This document shows positions 9,556 to 18,711 of a stretch of 64,000 bases of DNA, in pieces. Within the stretch, counting starts at the first letter, position 1. Every line of letters starts with the position of its first letter. The notes under the pieces were generated by a model, which had not been told where the DNA came from, did no database searches, and saw nothing but the letters and a program-made list of their open reading frames with translations. This DNA comes from Martensiomyces pterosporus (taxonomy: Eukaryota > Kickxellomycota > Kickxellomycetes > Kickxellales > Kickxellaceae). The stretch is taken from contig MU603943.1 of the NCBI GenBank assembly GCA_025201845.1, forward strand, positions 124,001-188,000. Reading direction: 5' to 3'. The translations under genes were made by a program, and so were the position numbers.

Positions 9556-11745
9556 ATGTCTACATTTCCACGCACTCCTCGCTACGCTAGGCGAAGCGAG
9601 CACATTGCAGGCAACCAGCACTATAGCAGCGCTAGCAATGAGCAGCTGGATAGCGGAATTCCAACTCACCTGGTAAACAGCACGACGCAGGACCGCAACA
9701 TGCTGGACTCTGACAGCAGCGACATGGATGATGTCTATGATAGCGATGACCCAACCAACACAGCAATGTTCCTGGACGAGCGCGACGAGGACGAGCTAAG
9801 ACATATCATGCCTGGCACTCCGCTGGCATTCCAAAAGCTCGGCCAGCTGACAGCCAAGTCTATCACCAGGCAAAAGAAAGCCCAGACCCCAGCAAAGCAG
9901 ACATCTGGTGCAGGCGCAGAGCACCAGCCGAGATACAGCGCAAGGCAGTCCAACAGGTATGAAAACGCCGAATCGCCATCCAAGAAGGGGAAGCAGAGAG
10001 CAGCAACATCATTGACATCCAGCCTGGCAACTGCAACTCCAGCGCCATCGCGTAATGTGGCAGCCCTGAATAAGGAGGAGGCGAGTGTGCCGCTTTCGGT
10101 GCGTGCTATCCGCTCGTCAAAGCGCGCCAGCTCCATTCTCAGCAAAATCAAAAGCAACTCGCCGCCGAACAAAGTGCAGCCCACTCCTAGCAATGTCCCA
10201 GCACTCAAATTCTCTTCAGCGGGTCACCACACGAGTCTTGACCCGGACTTTGACAAGAACGAGTTCTCTCCAATTGCATTCTCAAAGCTGGCGAGCTGGA
10301 AGGATGCAGTGAACAGTAAAAGCAACCGCCGCCAGCAGCATGTATCAAAGCCCGCGGACAATGGATACCAGACACCAAAGCTCAACTCGAGGCCGCCTGG
10401 ATCCAGCACGCCGTACAGTCTCTTGAGGGCGCTGTCGGAAAAGTCCAACGAATCCCGCTTGATCGACATGACGCCGCGCCCAGAACCGTCGGGCAATGGC
10501 AAAACGGGGGCAGAGAGCAGCAACGGGCCTAATCTAATGAGCTTTCTTGATAGCTGCCGTACACCGAAGCAGAAGAGCACAAATAGCATCATACCGCAGA
10601 CACCGCTTACCGAGCACCGTCGGCGAATTGACAGCTTGAAGGAGTACTTTAGCCAGCGGAAAAGCGCCGCATCGGCAGGATCGCAGAATGCAGACAGCAG
10701 GACACCGCTGCTAGAGCGAGGCGATGGCGGTTTGCTGATTAGCTTTGACATGGCTGACCAGTCCAAGAGCGGCTTGTCAAATCCGCTCACATCTCAGCTC
10801 TCGCAAGTGAGCTCTATTCGAAAGGCCAGTGGGCCACTCGATCTGTTGCACTCGCCATCGCCAATGCGCACAGCAAATGTTCCAATCAATGGGTTTGGCG
10901 AATCTCCGCTCGGCCTAAAGGGTGATTCCATATCTCCACTACTATTGGGAGAGTCGGGCGAGCGGCAAGGGCAAGACACAAACAAACCGATCCCATTCGA
11001 CCTTAATCAAGCGCTGGACCGTGGAGAGTTGGCATCTGGTAGCCGCAGCAATCTCATTGATCTGTCCTCGAGGCTCAACTCCTCGATGTACGCCCTGAAC
11101 GCTGGCTTGCGCGGACACCTCCAGCAGACCAGGGCGCAGAGCCACACCACTGCCGACATTGGCGAGGCAGCATGGGCAATCCAGCAAGCCGGCGAGGAGC
11201 TGAACCAGAGCCTGGCTGCTGCCATTCCAAATGACAACCTGATTGATGCCAGCTTTGCCCAGGACGCAAGGTACGCGAGTGAGCTCGAGGGGCAGGTCAA
11301 AACTCTGCGCCAAACGATGGAGGACACAAAGGGAATCATGAGTGCCATCCAGAAGGAGCTGGGCGACCAGCGGCAGGGCTACTCGACAGGCGACGCAAAA
11401 CTGGATGACATTGTCAAGCTGTTAGGCGCGCTGGACATGCGGCTCCACCTCCTTGAGGGCAGACAAAAGCTGGACATGGCTCCACAGCGGTCGAGTGCTG
11501 GGTCGACCAAGATCCACCACGGCGGGCAGCCGCGCGACATAATCAGCCGGATCGGGCAAGCCATCGTGTACTGCCTTGGCCGGTACCCACTAATGATAAT
11601 CGGCGCGCTGTTTATTGTTCTCCTATCCGAGCTTTTGGTCATTGGCGGCTATGGGCTAAACATCCAGACCGTGCGCGGGTTTGGCATGTATGCTTTTGAG
11701 GGCGTCAGGAAGCACATCATAATGCCGCCGCCGCCCCCGTCTTAA
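9556..11745 (+). CDS. Large disordered protein with C-terminal membrane anchor and KASH-like tail
   Basis: A 729-residue single-exon protein. Residues 1 to about 560 look disordered, rich in Ser, with many Thr-Pro or Ser-Pro sites (FPRTPRYARR, MPGTPLAF, CRTPKQK, IPQTPL, SRTPLL) that could be CDK targets. About 575-650 is a coiled coil (ELEGQVKTLRQTMEDTKG...). One strong membrane segment follows at about 678-702 (YPLMIIGALFIVLLSELLVI). The remaining tail is about 28 residues and ends MPPPPPS. A single C-terminal membrane span, a lumenal tail of about 30 residues and a terminal PPPX is the layout of KASH proteins, which bind SUN proteins across the nuclear envelope. This is inference from layout; the family is otherwise unrecognised. 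A plain tail-anchored ER protein is the alternative. Confidence 0.7.
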   Translation: MSTFPRTPRYARRSEHIAGNQHYSSASNEQLDSGIPTHLVNSTTQDRNMLDSDSSDMDDVYDSDDPTNTAMFLDERDEDELRHIMPGTPLAFQKLGQLTAKSITRQKKAQTPAKQTSGAGAEHQPRYSARQSNRYENAESPSKKGKQRAATSLTSSLATATPAPSRNVAALNKEEASVPLSVRAIRSSKRASSILSKIKSNSPPNKVQPTPSNVPALKFSSAGHHTSLDPDFDKNEFSPIAFSKLASWKDAVNSKSNRRQQHVSKPADNGYQTPKLNSRPPGSSTPYSLLRALSEKSNESRLIDMTPRPEPSGNGKTGAESSNGPNLMSFLDSCRTPKQKSTNSIIPQTPLTEHRRRIDSLKEYFSQRKSAASAGSQNADSRTPLLERGDGGLLISFDMADQSKSGLSNPLTSQLSQVSSIRKASGPLDLLHSPSPMRTANVPINGFGESPLGLKGDSISPLLLGESGERQGQDTNKPIPFDLNQALDRGELASGSRSNLIDLSSRLNSSMYALNAGLRGHLQQTRAQSHTTADIGEAAWAIQQAGEELNQSLAAAIPNDNLIDASFAQDARYASELEGQVKTLRQTMEDTKGIMSAIQKELGDQRQGYSTGDAKLDDIVKLLGALDMRLHLLEGRQKLDMAPQRSSAGSTKIHHGGQPRDIISRIGQAIVYCLGRYPLMIIGALFIVLLSELLVIGGYGLNIQTVRGFGMYAFEGVRKHIIMPPPPPS

Positions 11746-11861
11746 ACCTGCAGTTGCACTTTGCTCCGTGTCTAGGGTGCAAGCAAGTGTGGTACCACAG
11801 TGCTAGTATTATATTTTAACGGCAAACATCTAGCCTGCTCTCTTCGATATAAAAGCGGTGT

Positions 11862-12650
11862 CTATTCCATGGAGGCTTGCAGGTAGCGGCAAATGACGGC
11901 ATACACTCTGGTGCACGAGTTGATGCATGTCTGAATCCCTTGGTCGGTCTGCTCTGGTGCAGTCTTTCCATGCTGCAGGACATACGTGACTTCATCGGCG
12001 CTGGGCATGCGAGCCACAAGCAGCGAGCACGACGCAGCGTCTTCCTCGATCTGCGTGCAGTCCGATACCCACTGGGACCCATTCAAAGCCATAGAGCACG
12101 CCGCAACACTGTCATAGAGCTCGATGCCAGCATCCACAAGCGCCGCCGAGATGCAGTTAACAGCAGCACTGATGGTTGCCGCCTTGCCGTCGCTCTCAAT
12201 CACAGTGACAAAGGCATCGATGCTGGCCTTCGGGTACGCCTCCAGCCGAATGGCTGGCGCGACTGCCTGCTCAAGGATAAGCGCGATTTCCTTCTCATCG
12301 GGGCTCTTGATGTGCGTCTTTTTCCAGCTGCACGAGAACGGGGCATACTTGAAGTCGCAGTCAAAGACGCCCATGCGCGTGTTGCTCTTACGCCCTTGGC
12401 GCGGGCCATAGATGGCACAGCTGATGCGGATCTTGCCCTGCTCGTAGTAGGCAGAGCCGGAGGGCGATGCGGCAGCTGATGTCTGTGTGGCGAGCGACCC
12501 TGTTTTGATGAAGATGGGCCGGACTTGGTCGAGTGCGCGGCTGTCGACTCGGCCGTTTGCGAAGGGCTCTGGGGCCTCTGCAGTGTATAGGGGCTCGACG
12601 CTGCGCTGAGGCCCGTTTATTCTCCTTCTGTCAATGATATTAGCCGACAT
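11862..12650 (-). CDS. MTR3: Exosome complex subunit Mtr3 (RNase PH-like)
   Basis: A 262-residue single-exon protein with one RNase PH fold. Markers in order: GRVDSRALDQVRPIFIKTGS (about 33-52), GSAYYEQGKIRISCAIYGPRQ (about 65-85), CDFKYAPFSC (about 99-108), an ALILEQAVAPAIRLEAYPKASIDAFVTVIE block (about 122-151) and an ALVDAGIELYD helix. These fit Mtr3/EXOSC6 better than Rrp41 or Rrp46. In the eukaryotic exosome the RNase PH ring is catalytically inert and channels RNA to Rrp44 and Rrp6; the catalytic Asp pair of bacterial RNase PH is not evident. The gene is divergent to eIF4E. Ski3, a partner in cytoplasmic exosome decay, lies 19 kb away. Confidence 0.88.
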   Translation of the reverse strand: MSANIIDRRRINGPQRSVEPLYTAEAPEPFANGRVDSRALDQVRPIFIKTGSLATQTSAAASPSGSAYYEQGKIRISCAIYGPRQGRKSNTRMGVFDCDFKYAPFSCSWKKTHIKSPDEKEIALILEQAVAPAIRLEAYPKASIDAFVTVIESDGKAATISAAVNCISAALVDAGIELYDSVAACSMALNGSQWVSDCTQIEEDAASCSLLVARMPSADEVTYVLQHGKTAPEQTDQGIQTCINSCTRVYAVICRYLQASME

Positions 12651-13239
12651 TTCCGGTATATGCTCTCCGTTCCTCGCACCGAGCCTTGAAAATTCGAATG
12701 TGGCAGAAATGAAGAGCTGTGCTGGGCCAAACGGCGTTTACGAATGGCGCAAAGGGGCGTCGCGAAAAAGAAAAAGAAAAGCACAAGCGGTGCATCCCAC
12801 GTGGCATCTAATTGCCGGCAATCACGATCAAGCCCGGTTTAATCGCTATGGCAGGGCGAATGTGTGGACGAGCACCAAAGTCAGGCAAATTGGTGTCAGC
12901 ATGCTTTTTCCTCTTTTCGCCTCCTGCCCCATCTTTTCTTTTGTCGCCATTTTCTTTCACTCTCTCTCACTTGTAATTTTGTTCGCTCCAGCGGTTGGCA
13001 AAATTAGAGCATAAAAGCAGGCGCATTTTCCACAGCGGATTAAACAAATTGTAAGCATCGGCGTTGGCCACCAGAGCTGTGCATGTTTTGCTGATTGCAG
13101 CCGTCGGCCAGGGGCCTCTGCATTCTTGTTAACAGATAGCGCTTGGTAGCGTGCGGTGCTTCCTAGACTAGACTACTGACCTGCACGGATGTGCTTTGCT
13201 CCCGCTGCTAGACCACCCGAATATCCCCAAGCAGACATA
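12651..13239. promoter_or_regulatory. Divergent intergenic region (Mtr3 / eIF4E)
   Basis: 589 bases. Pyrimidine-rich tracts lie at about 12903-12990 and a CATAAAAG element at about 13011, which may be part of the eIF4E promoter. An intron in the eIF4E leader is possible (TGATTGCAG at about 13091-13099) but not demonstrable. Confidence 0.4.
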
Positions 13240-13863
13240 ATGACAGAGGTTCAGGCTATCAACGACACTGCCGCCAAGCCCGAGGGCGTGAAGACTGTTC
13301 TCACAGACGCAGACAACTTTGATGTTGTTCACCCGCTGAACTCGCGGTGGACGCTGTGGTTCGACAACCCCAGCAAGAGGACAAACACATCGAGCTGGAC
13401 GGCGAACTTGAAGGAAATCGTCACGGTGTCGACCGTGGAGGACTTTTGGGGAGTCTACAACAACGTTGCCATTGCTACTGATCTGCCCAACGGATCGAAC
13501 TACCACCTGTTCCGCAAGGGCATCAAGCCCATGTGGGAGGACTCTGCCAATGCCAACGGCGGCAAGTGGGGGTTCCAGTTCCAGCGCAGCATTGGCGAGA
13601 AGGTCAACGAGCACTGGCTCCACACCCTGCTGGCTTGCATTGGCGAGACCTTTGACTCGAGCGAGGATGTTTGTGGCGCCGTGTTCTCGAACCGCAAAAA
13701 CTGCTTCCGTGTGGCTATTTGGACCCGCAATGCGGCAGACAAGGAGGCTTGCGAGGCGATTGGCCGCCACCTGAAGTCGGTTCTGGAGGTGCACCACTCC
13801 CTGGAGTACGTCCCCCACAGCGACAACTCGAAGAGCGGATCCAAGGCGATGTACACGGTCTAG
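13240..13863 (+). CDS. eIF4E: Translation initiation factor eIF4E (cap-binding)
   Basis: Single exon, 207 residues from the ATG at 13240 (MTEVQAINDTAA). An in-frame ATG at 13189 would add 17 residues (MCFAPAARPP...), which look unlike a conserved N-terminus. The family core is clear: HPLNSRWTLWFDNP, a VEDFWGVYNNV helix, YHLFRKGIKPMWEDSANANGGKW (cap-stacking and binding Trp region), WLHTLLACIGETF and VFSNRKNCFRVAIWTRNA (phosphate-binding Arg/Lys). These Trp positions match the two cap-stacking residues and the eIF4G-binding Trp of known eIF4E. It binds the mRNA 5' cap and recruits eIF4G in the cytoplasm. C-ending codons dominate, as in highly expressed neighbours. Confidence 0.95.
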   Translation: MTEVQAINDTAAKPEGVKTVLTDADNFDVVHPLNSRWTLWFDNPSKRTNTSSWTANLKEIVTVSTVEDFWGVYNNVAIATDLPNGSNYHLFRKGIKPMWEDSANANGGKWGFQFQRSIGEKVNEHWLHTLLACIGETFDSSEDVCGAVFSNRKNCFRVAIWTRNAADKEACEAIGRHLKSVLEVHHSLEYVPHSDNSKSGSKAMYTV

Positions 13864-14269
13864 TTCTCAAGCATTCTATTGCTGGTGGCGTCGCAACACC
13901 CGCTAGCTTGACCGCTAGCGTGCGTGGTCTGCGCTGCCGCTGCCAGCATGTGTAGTTCATTTCTCCAAATAAAGAAAAGCCAAGACGCAAAAGTGCGAGG
14001 AGCAGTGCCAGCACTGGACTGCGCCGTATTACGAATGTCCTCCTGCCCTACTGGATGCCAAGAGTCGCCCCTACCTGTCAGCCTGCGCTGCTTAATGTAA
14101 CAAAACCCATCATTCATCAGCGCACTTTTCCCGCCCGCTTGATCTGTTGCGCCTCCTGCTTCTTTTTCGCCTCCGCCTTTCTACTCCACGACAGCCTAAT
14201 TTCTCTCCTTTTTGCCTTCAAGCAACTTTGAGCTTTCCTCCAGCAGCAAGACAAATCAGCATTCTGCAG
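13864..14269. other. Intergenic, 3' of eIF4E and leader of DUF1279 gene
   Basis: 406 bases. The last 130 bases are strongly pyrimidine-rich, typical of a promoter or leader. The frame of the next gene is open here but has no ATG before 14270. No other gene is seen. Confidence 0.4.
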
Positions 14270-15403
14270 ATGCAGCGAGTACAGCAAAGACTAGCGCTAA
14301 GCCCTGTCCAGGCACTCTTATCAAAGGGGCAGCAGCCTCTGGCGCTGGGCGGCACCGCACTGCCAGCACCCGGGCATTTTCTGCAGCAGAGGATCGGAGC
14401 ACCCGGCGTCTCCAGCCTCCTGCGCATCCAAGCGCGCTCCGTGTCGACGGTCCTGACGCCCTCTGGCGCAAGTGGCATATTTAGCAGCAGCAGCAGCGCC
14501 GCTGTCACGGGTCACCATCGCGGCCCCCTGCTACTTGCCAATCAAACATGCAGTGGAATAGCCCCGCCAAGGCGCCGCGGCCTCGCCTCCACCGCTGCAA
14601 AGCTGCTTCCTTCCCTTTCCGAATCTCGCACAGCTAATTCTACTCTTAACCAGCGCATTTTCGCAGACGCCTTCGCGACGCGGTCTAACCACACCCAGCT
14701 CTTTTCGACTCTGAGCCTTGGCACCTGCACATCGGCTTCCAGCAAAATGTCTCAATTTGCCATTTCAGCCCCCCCACTGCCCTCGGCCACACCGCGTAGC
14801 TCGCATGTGACGCCGAGTTCATCGGTGTCGTCACTGTCGTCGACGCTGGGGGCTCGCAGCTTCACCACAAGCGCTGTGCGGGAAAAGGACGGCGCCAGCG
14901 AGAAGCAGCACAACACGGACCTGGAGAAGGGCGCAGTAGGCGAGGCGGGAAGGGAGAGCGGCAAGGCAGACGGCAAGAAGCCAGGCAAGTTCAGGGTGCT
15001 CATGCAGCAGTACGGACGCGTGGCCATTGTTGCGTATTTGACCGTGACGGCGGTGGACCTGATGCTGTGTATCTGGGGCGTTTGGCTGGGCGGCGATGGA
15101 CTGGTGTTCAAGATCAACTCGTATCTGGGCCAGTACATCCCGCGGCTGCAGAAGGCTGCAGAGAAGATGAAGGAGGGCGAGAGCGGGGGCTCCGACAAGT
15201 GGGTGACGATTATCATTGTCGCCTACGCCGTGCACAAGTGCCTCACGCCGCTGCGGCTTGCTGTGACTGCAGCTATCCTCCCGTGGTCTGCCCGCTCGGC
15301 GCAGCGCCTGGGGTGGACCTGGCTCATCCCCAAATCGGCGCCCCCGGTCACTGCAAAGCCCATGTCGCGGGCTGCAGATGTGCTCAGCCGCAAGCTCAAG
15401 TAG
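14270..15403 (+). CDS. Mitochondrial DUF1279 / FAM210-like membrane protein
   Basis: A 377-residue protein from the first in-frame ATG at 14270 (MQRVQQRLALSPVQALL). The N-terminal 230 residues are rich in Ser, Arg and Ala with few acids, as expected of a mitochondrial presequence plus linker, including an ARSFTTSAV cleavage-type motif at about residue 195-205. From about 237 lies the conserved domain: KFRVLMQQYGRVAIVAYLTVTAVDLMLCIWGV (first membrane segment), an amphipathic region, then KWVTIIIVAYAVHKCLTPLRLAVTAAILPW (second segment) and RLGWTWLIPKS. This is the DUF1279 pattern shared with FAM210A/B and yeast Nat2. FAM210A supports mitochondrial translation and morphology in animals; in fungi the role is poorly defined. 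Confidence 0.8.
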   Translation: MQRVQQRLALSPVQALLSKGQQPLALGGTALPAPGHFLQQRIGAPGVSSLLRIQARSVSTVLTPSGASGIFSSSSSAAVTGHHRGPLLLANQTCSGIAPPRRRGLASTAAKLLPSLSESRTANSTLNQRIFADAFATRSNHTQLFSTLSLGTCTSASSKMSQFAISAPPLPSATPRSSHVTPSSSVSSLSSTLGARSFTTSAVREKDGASEKQHNTDLEKGAVGEAGRESGKADGKKPGKFRVLMQQYGRVAIVAYLTVTAVDLMLCIWGVWLGGDGLVFKINSYLGQYIPRLQKAAEKMKEGESGGSDKWVTIIIVAYAVHKCLTPLRLAVTAAILPWSARSAQRLGWTWLIPKSAPPVTAKPMSRAADVLSRKLK

Positions 15404-15965
15404 GCTTGCTCTTGGGCGCCTTTCTTATATGCGCATTCCTTAGTTAACAAAACCCTTTCTGCCCTTGTTTCCCGGCGTACAATGCATACACACTGCTGCT
15501 GCTGAACCTGCATACACCGCCTCCCGGCCTCGGCTTTTGCTTTGATGTACACACAGACGAGGGCAAAAGCCGAGACGGGCCAAGGGAAAGGGAGGCTGCT
15601 GCCATTGTTGGGCCAGCCACAGACAGCAAGGCAGATCGCCCAGCCATTTGTGTTTTGGCTTTCTGGTAGCGGGAATCAAGAAATAAAAAATCTGTTAGTG
15701 GAAGATCTCGTCCCGCGCGCAGAAGGAATTGTTGGGCGCTAAAATTTTTCTCTCCAGCTTCTCAGGCCTAGCGTGTCCTGCCAGAGACAACCAAACCACA
15801 ACAAGAGATGCTGTCTGCTTGGAGCGCCGCTGTCGAGGAGGGCGTGCCAAGCGGCACAGACTAAGCGCTCTTTTCCCTCTTGCTTGGTTTCTTCATACTT
15901 TCCTCCTTTTTGGCCTCCATTGTACATCGCTTTTCCTTTAGAAGCAGCATTAGTAAATATCAGCC
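15404..15965. promoter_or_regulatory. Intergenic and promoter of the acidic His-rich gene
   Basis: 562 bases. It contains an AAAATTTT box (15741-15748) and a long pyrimidine-rich leader (about 15870-15945) before the ATG at 15966. No other gene is seen. Confidence 0.45.
15741..15748. promoter_or_regulatory. AAAATTTT box (RRPE-like)
   Basis: Palindromic 8-mer about 220 bases upstream of the acidic His-rich gene. It is identical in core to the uS15 promoter box. Confidence 0.3.
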
Positions 15966-16997
15966 ATGTCCTACAAGCAGAGCACCAACGCCAGCGGCAA
16001 GACAGACGAGCAGCTGTACGAGGAGTTCATTGAGTACATGTTCAAGGACGGCGTCATCGAGGCTGCCCTCGAGCCCACCTACGATGGCGAATACAGAGGA
16101 GTTCTCCAGGAGAAGATCGCCGCCGACCTCTCGCCCGTCGGCATGGTCTTCGACCCCGACCACAAGGAGCTATCTGTCGCCCGCCACCGCGCCATGGTCA
16201 TCCGCGCCAGCATTGACCCCGAGATCCGCCAGGTGTGCAAGGACCTGGACGAGAAGATCAAGTACGACCTTTCGGAGGAGGAGAAGGCCTTGATTGCCGA
16301 GCAGGGCATTGAGGACGAGGATATTGAGGATGACATCTTTATTCGCCCGTTCTGCCTCTACTCGGTTGATCTGAAGAACCTCTACGAGAAGGACCTCTCG
16401 GCGCTGCCCGAGAACCCCATGGAGTTTGCCAAGCTGGCTCTTGAGCACGAGATGGACTGCAACTACGAGGACTCTGAGGATGAGGACGATGAGGACTGGG
16501 AGGACGAGGAGGGTGGTGAGGAGGACGAGGAGGTGGACGAAGACGATGCTGCCGAGCTCATCAAGGAGCTTGCCGAGTCCGCCAAGGGCAAGGGCAAGGC
16601 TGCTGTCGAGGAGGCTGAGGCTGAGGAGGAGGAGGAGGAGCATGAGCACGTCCATGGCGAGCACTGCAACCACGACCACGACCACGACCACGACATTGTT
16701 GATCTCGATGCTGAGCTTCCCTTCGACGAGGACGAGGTCACTGTCCACGACGCTGACCACGGCCTGAAGCTCCTCAAGGAGCACAGGGACAAGATCGTTT
16801 CCCAGCTCGAGAAGATCTCGGGTTCCAAGATCGACTCCTTCAAGACCTACCACTTCCCCGGCCGCCACTACGTTGTTGGCTGGCTCGAGAACTTTGGTAT
16901 CTTTGGTGTCCGCATCTCCTACCCTATGCTCATCAACGACGAGTCTGATGACGAGGAAGACGAGGAGGCTGAGGCTGAGGCCTCTGGCAGCAAGTAA
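15966..16997 (+). CDS. Acidic, His-rich protein of unknown function, strong codon bias
   Basis: A 343-residue single-exon protein I do not recognise. Residues 1-165 look like a folded helical domain (EEFIEYMFKDGVIEAALEPTYDG..., then VARHRAMVIRASIDPEIRQVCKDL). A very acidic run covers about 168-195. Residues 215-243 join an EAEAEEEEEE tract to alternating His with Glu and Asp (HEHVHGEHCNHDHDHDHD), a likely Zn/Ni/Cu-binding or buffering stretch. A second domain follows at about 262-325 (LKLLKEHRDKIVSQLEKISGSKIDSF, then GRHYVVGWLENFGIFGVRISYP) and the tail is acidic again. Codons are almost all C- or G-ending, like uS15, eIF4E and P2, suggesting abundant expression. A long open frame on the opposite strand (16170-17180) is a by-product of this bias. 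Confidence 0.8.
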   Translation: MSYKQSTNASGKTDEQLYEEFIEYMFKDGVIEAALEPTYDGEYRGVLQEKIAADLSPVGMVFDPDHKELSVARHRAMVIRASIDPEIRQVCKDLDEKIKYDLSEEEKALIAEQGIEDEDIEDDIFIRPFCLYSVDLKNLYEKDLSALPENPMEFAKLALEHEMDCNYEDSEDEDDEDWEDEEGGEEDEEVDEDDAAELIKELAESAKGKGKAAVEEAEAEEEEEEHEHVHGEHCNHDHDHDHDIVDLDAELPFDEDEVTVHDADHGLKLLKEHRDKIVSQLEKISGSKIDSFKTYHFPGRHYVVGWLENFGIFGVRISYPMLINDESDDEEDEEAEAEASGSK

Positions 16998-17348
16998 GGC
17001 TCCCAGACATAGGACCCATGGCCTATATCTTTTCTGTTTTATTCTGTTTGCACCGGGGCTTCTTTCCATTTTGTCTGTTTGCTTAATTCCAGCTCTGCAG
17101 CACCCATCCAAGCAATCGCCTGCCACGTTGGCACAATCTTTTAAACCATTCGGATGTGGGCTGCCAGAAACTGGCTCCATACTTTACTCTAACTGGCGCC
17201 CATGAGCACGCTGCTTTTCACCGGCCTGCTGTGAGCGGGCAGCACCCCATTCAACGTTCTTTGTTTTGTTTTCTGAGACGAGCAGCATCGCGACTGGCAC
17301 AAAGCAGCACAGCGGACGCGGACCATCGAAACTGGAGACCCATCTACA
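16998..17348. other. Intergenic between acidic gene and small membrane protein
   Basis: 351 bases. The first half should be 3' UTR, and the second half the promoter or leader of the gene at 17349. Nothing else is seen. Confidence 0.35.
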
Positions 17349-17760
17349 ATGGATGTCACGAACAAGAACAAGGTAAGCAGCCCACACCTCTCTCCAGGAT
17401 ACGCCATCCTTTATCCTATCTCGCAGTGCCCCTGACCACCATCTTGCCCATTATCGCCAGCTAACACAGCCCGCTTGCTTTCTCGCACACTGACGAGACT
17501 CGTAGATTTTGACCGATGAGGAGATCAACTGGGAGTCTCGCAAGCTGGGCGCCATGTATGGATTCAGCGCGCTGTTTGTTGCGTCGCTCTTTGGTGGCAG
17601 GGTGCTGGGTCTAACGCCCAAAATGAATGCATTCTCGTCGGCCGGTACGGGTGCTGTGACTGGATACATGTGGCATGGATTCACAAGGCAGGCGTACCAG
17701 AAGAGGCGCCATCAACTGCTTGAGGAGTCAAGTGCCAGAGGGAGTGCCCCCGATCTATGA
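17349..17760 (+). CDS. Small predicted membrane protein, unknown function
   Basis: Two exons, 17349-17372 (MDVTNKNK) and 17506-17760, encode 92 residues. The donor AAG-GTAAGC and acceptor CGTAG-ATTTTG keep phase 0. Exon 2 reads ILTDEEINWESRKLGAMYG, then a hydrophobic segment FSALFVASLFGGRVLGL, a short Gly/Ala-rich second segment (SSAGTGAVTGYMWHGF) and a basic tail (RQAYQKRRHQLLEESS). The size and a two-helix hairpin with a basic end suggest a mitochondrial or ER membrane protein, but no family is recognised. The tiny first exon is required because exon 2 has no ATG near its start; the first would remove the DEEINWESRKLG segment. Confidence 0.6.
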
Positions 17761-18711
17761 TGTAGCCTCTTGCAGCTGCAGATAGCGCTTTGTTTACTCT
17801 GACAGCTTAACAATACACGCATACATGCCATGCTGCGGGGACGATGGGTCGGGTTTAGCCAGCGGCACCAAGAAATCAAGCAGCGTGCGAGACTAAACAT
17901 GGATAATTCCACATAAATGCCACATGGATTAGGATCCCTGGATGCACCATACACTTCAGCGCACGCGCTTGCTGCCTCAGCGCCAGCAGAGCCATCTTGC
18001 TGGCTGCCAAGGAGAGCAAATAAACAAATGCACACATCGGCTCTCCAACAGCAGAGCTCATGTGCGTCTACATGAGCATGGCTTACTGCCCAGCTTTTCT
18101 GCTAAGGTAGCTGGCACACCACTCCTGTGCGGGATGCGTCTCGGCGGCACTCTATTGGACAGGAGCTTAGCTAACCGCCAGAAAGCCCGCCCGCCCTCAT
18201 GCCCTGCGCAAGTCTAGCCTGCCTCAAAGCCCTTTCCACAAACCTTCAGCTCCACTCCTTTGCTTTAAACGCCCTCCTTTATTTTGAACTCCAATTTGCG
18301 CGCTGTTTATTTTTAGTTCTCTCTCTCCTGGTTTTCCTCACCTCGAATTCCGCCTCTTTTTGCTGCCACTGCTATCTATACGTCATTTTGCCCAATCCAG
18401 CCAGCGGCCAGCAGCGTGCAGGAACACAAAGTAATACACACCAGCAGAAGCAGTGCCTCGCCATACCGCCTATCTGCTTGCTCGCTCTGACGCTCGTTTC
18501 TTTGGCTGCATACACTGGCTGCGAATTCCGGCGTAAACAAAGGCCGCCGAGGAACCAGCAGCTTAACACACGGGAAGTGGTACCGTACAAGCGCTGCAGT
18601 GCTCATACGCGTGCTAAAGCCAGCGAGCTTTGGAGCACTGCACCATCGACAACCCCCGGCAGCAGCAAGAGAAGACTGAACTCGCTCTGAAGCTGGTAGG
18701 GGAGAAGCATA
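17761..18711. other. Intergenic, about 950 bases
   Basis: No supportable gene. A 163-codon frame (18199-18690) is compositionally UTR-like, Leu/Cys-rich and without family motifs. The part next to 18712 should be the sorting-nexin promoter and leader. Confidence 0.35.

Noticed and set aside
11877..12479. 200-codon plus-strand frame inside Mtr3
   Set aside because: Antisense shadow of a clear RNase PH-like protein.
16170..17180. Long minus-strand open frame (about 336 codons) opposite the acidic gene
   Set aside because: It arises because the plus-strand gene uses almost only C/G-ending codons and acidic residues; its translation is Leu/Val-rich with no family motif.
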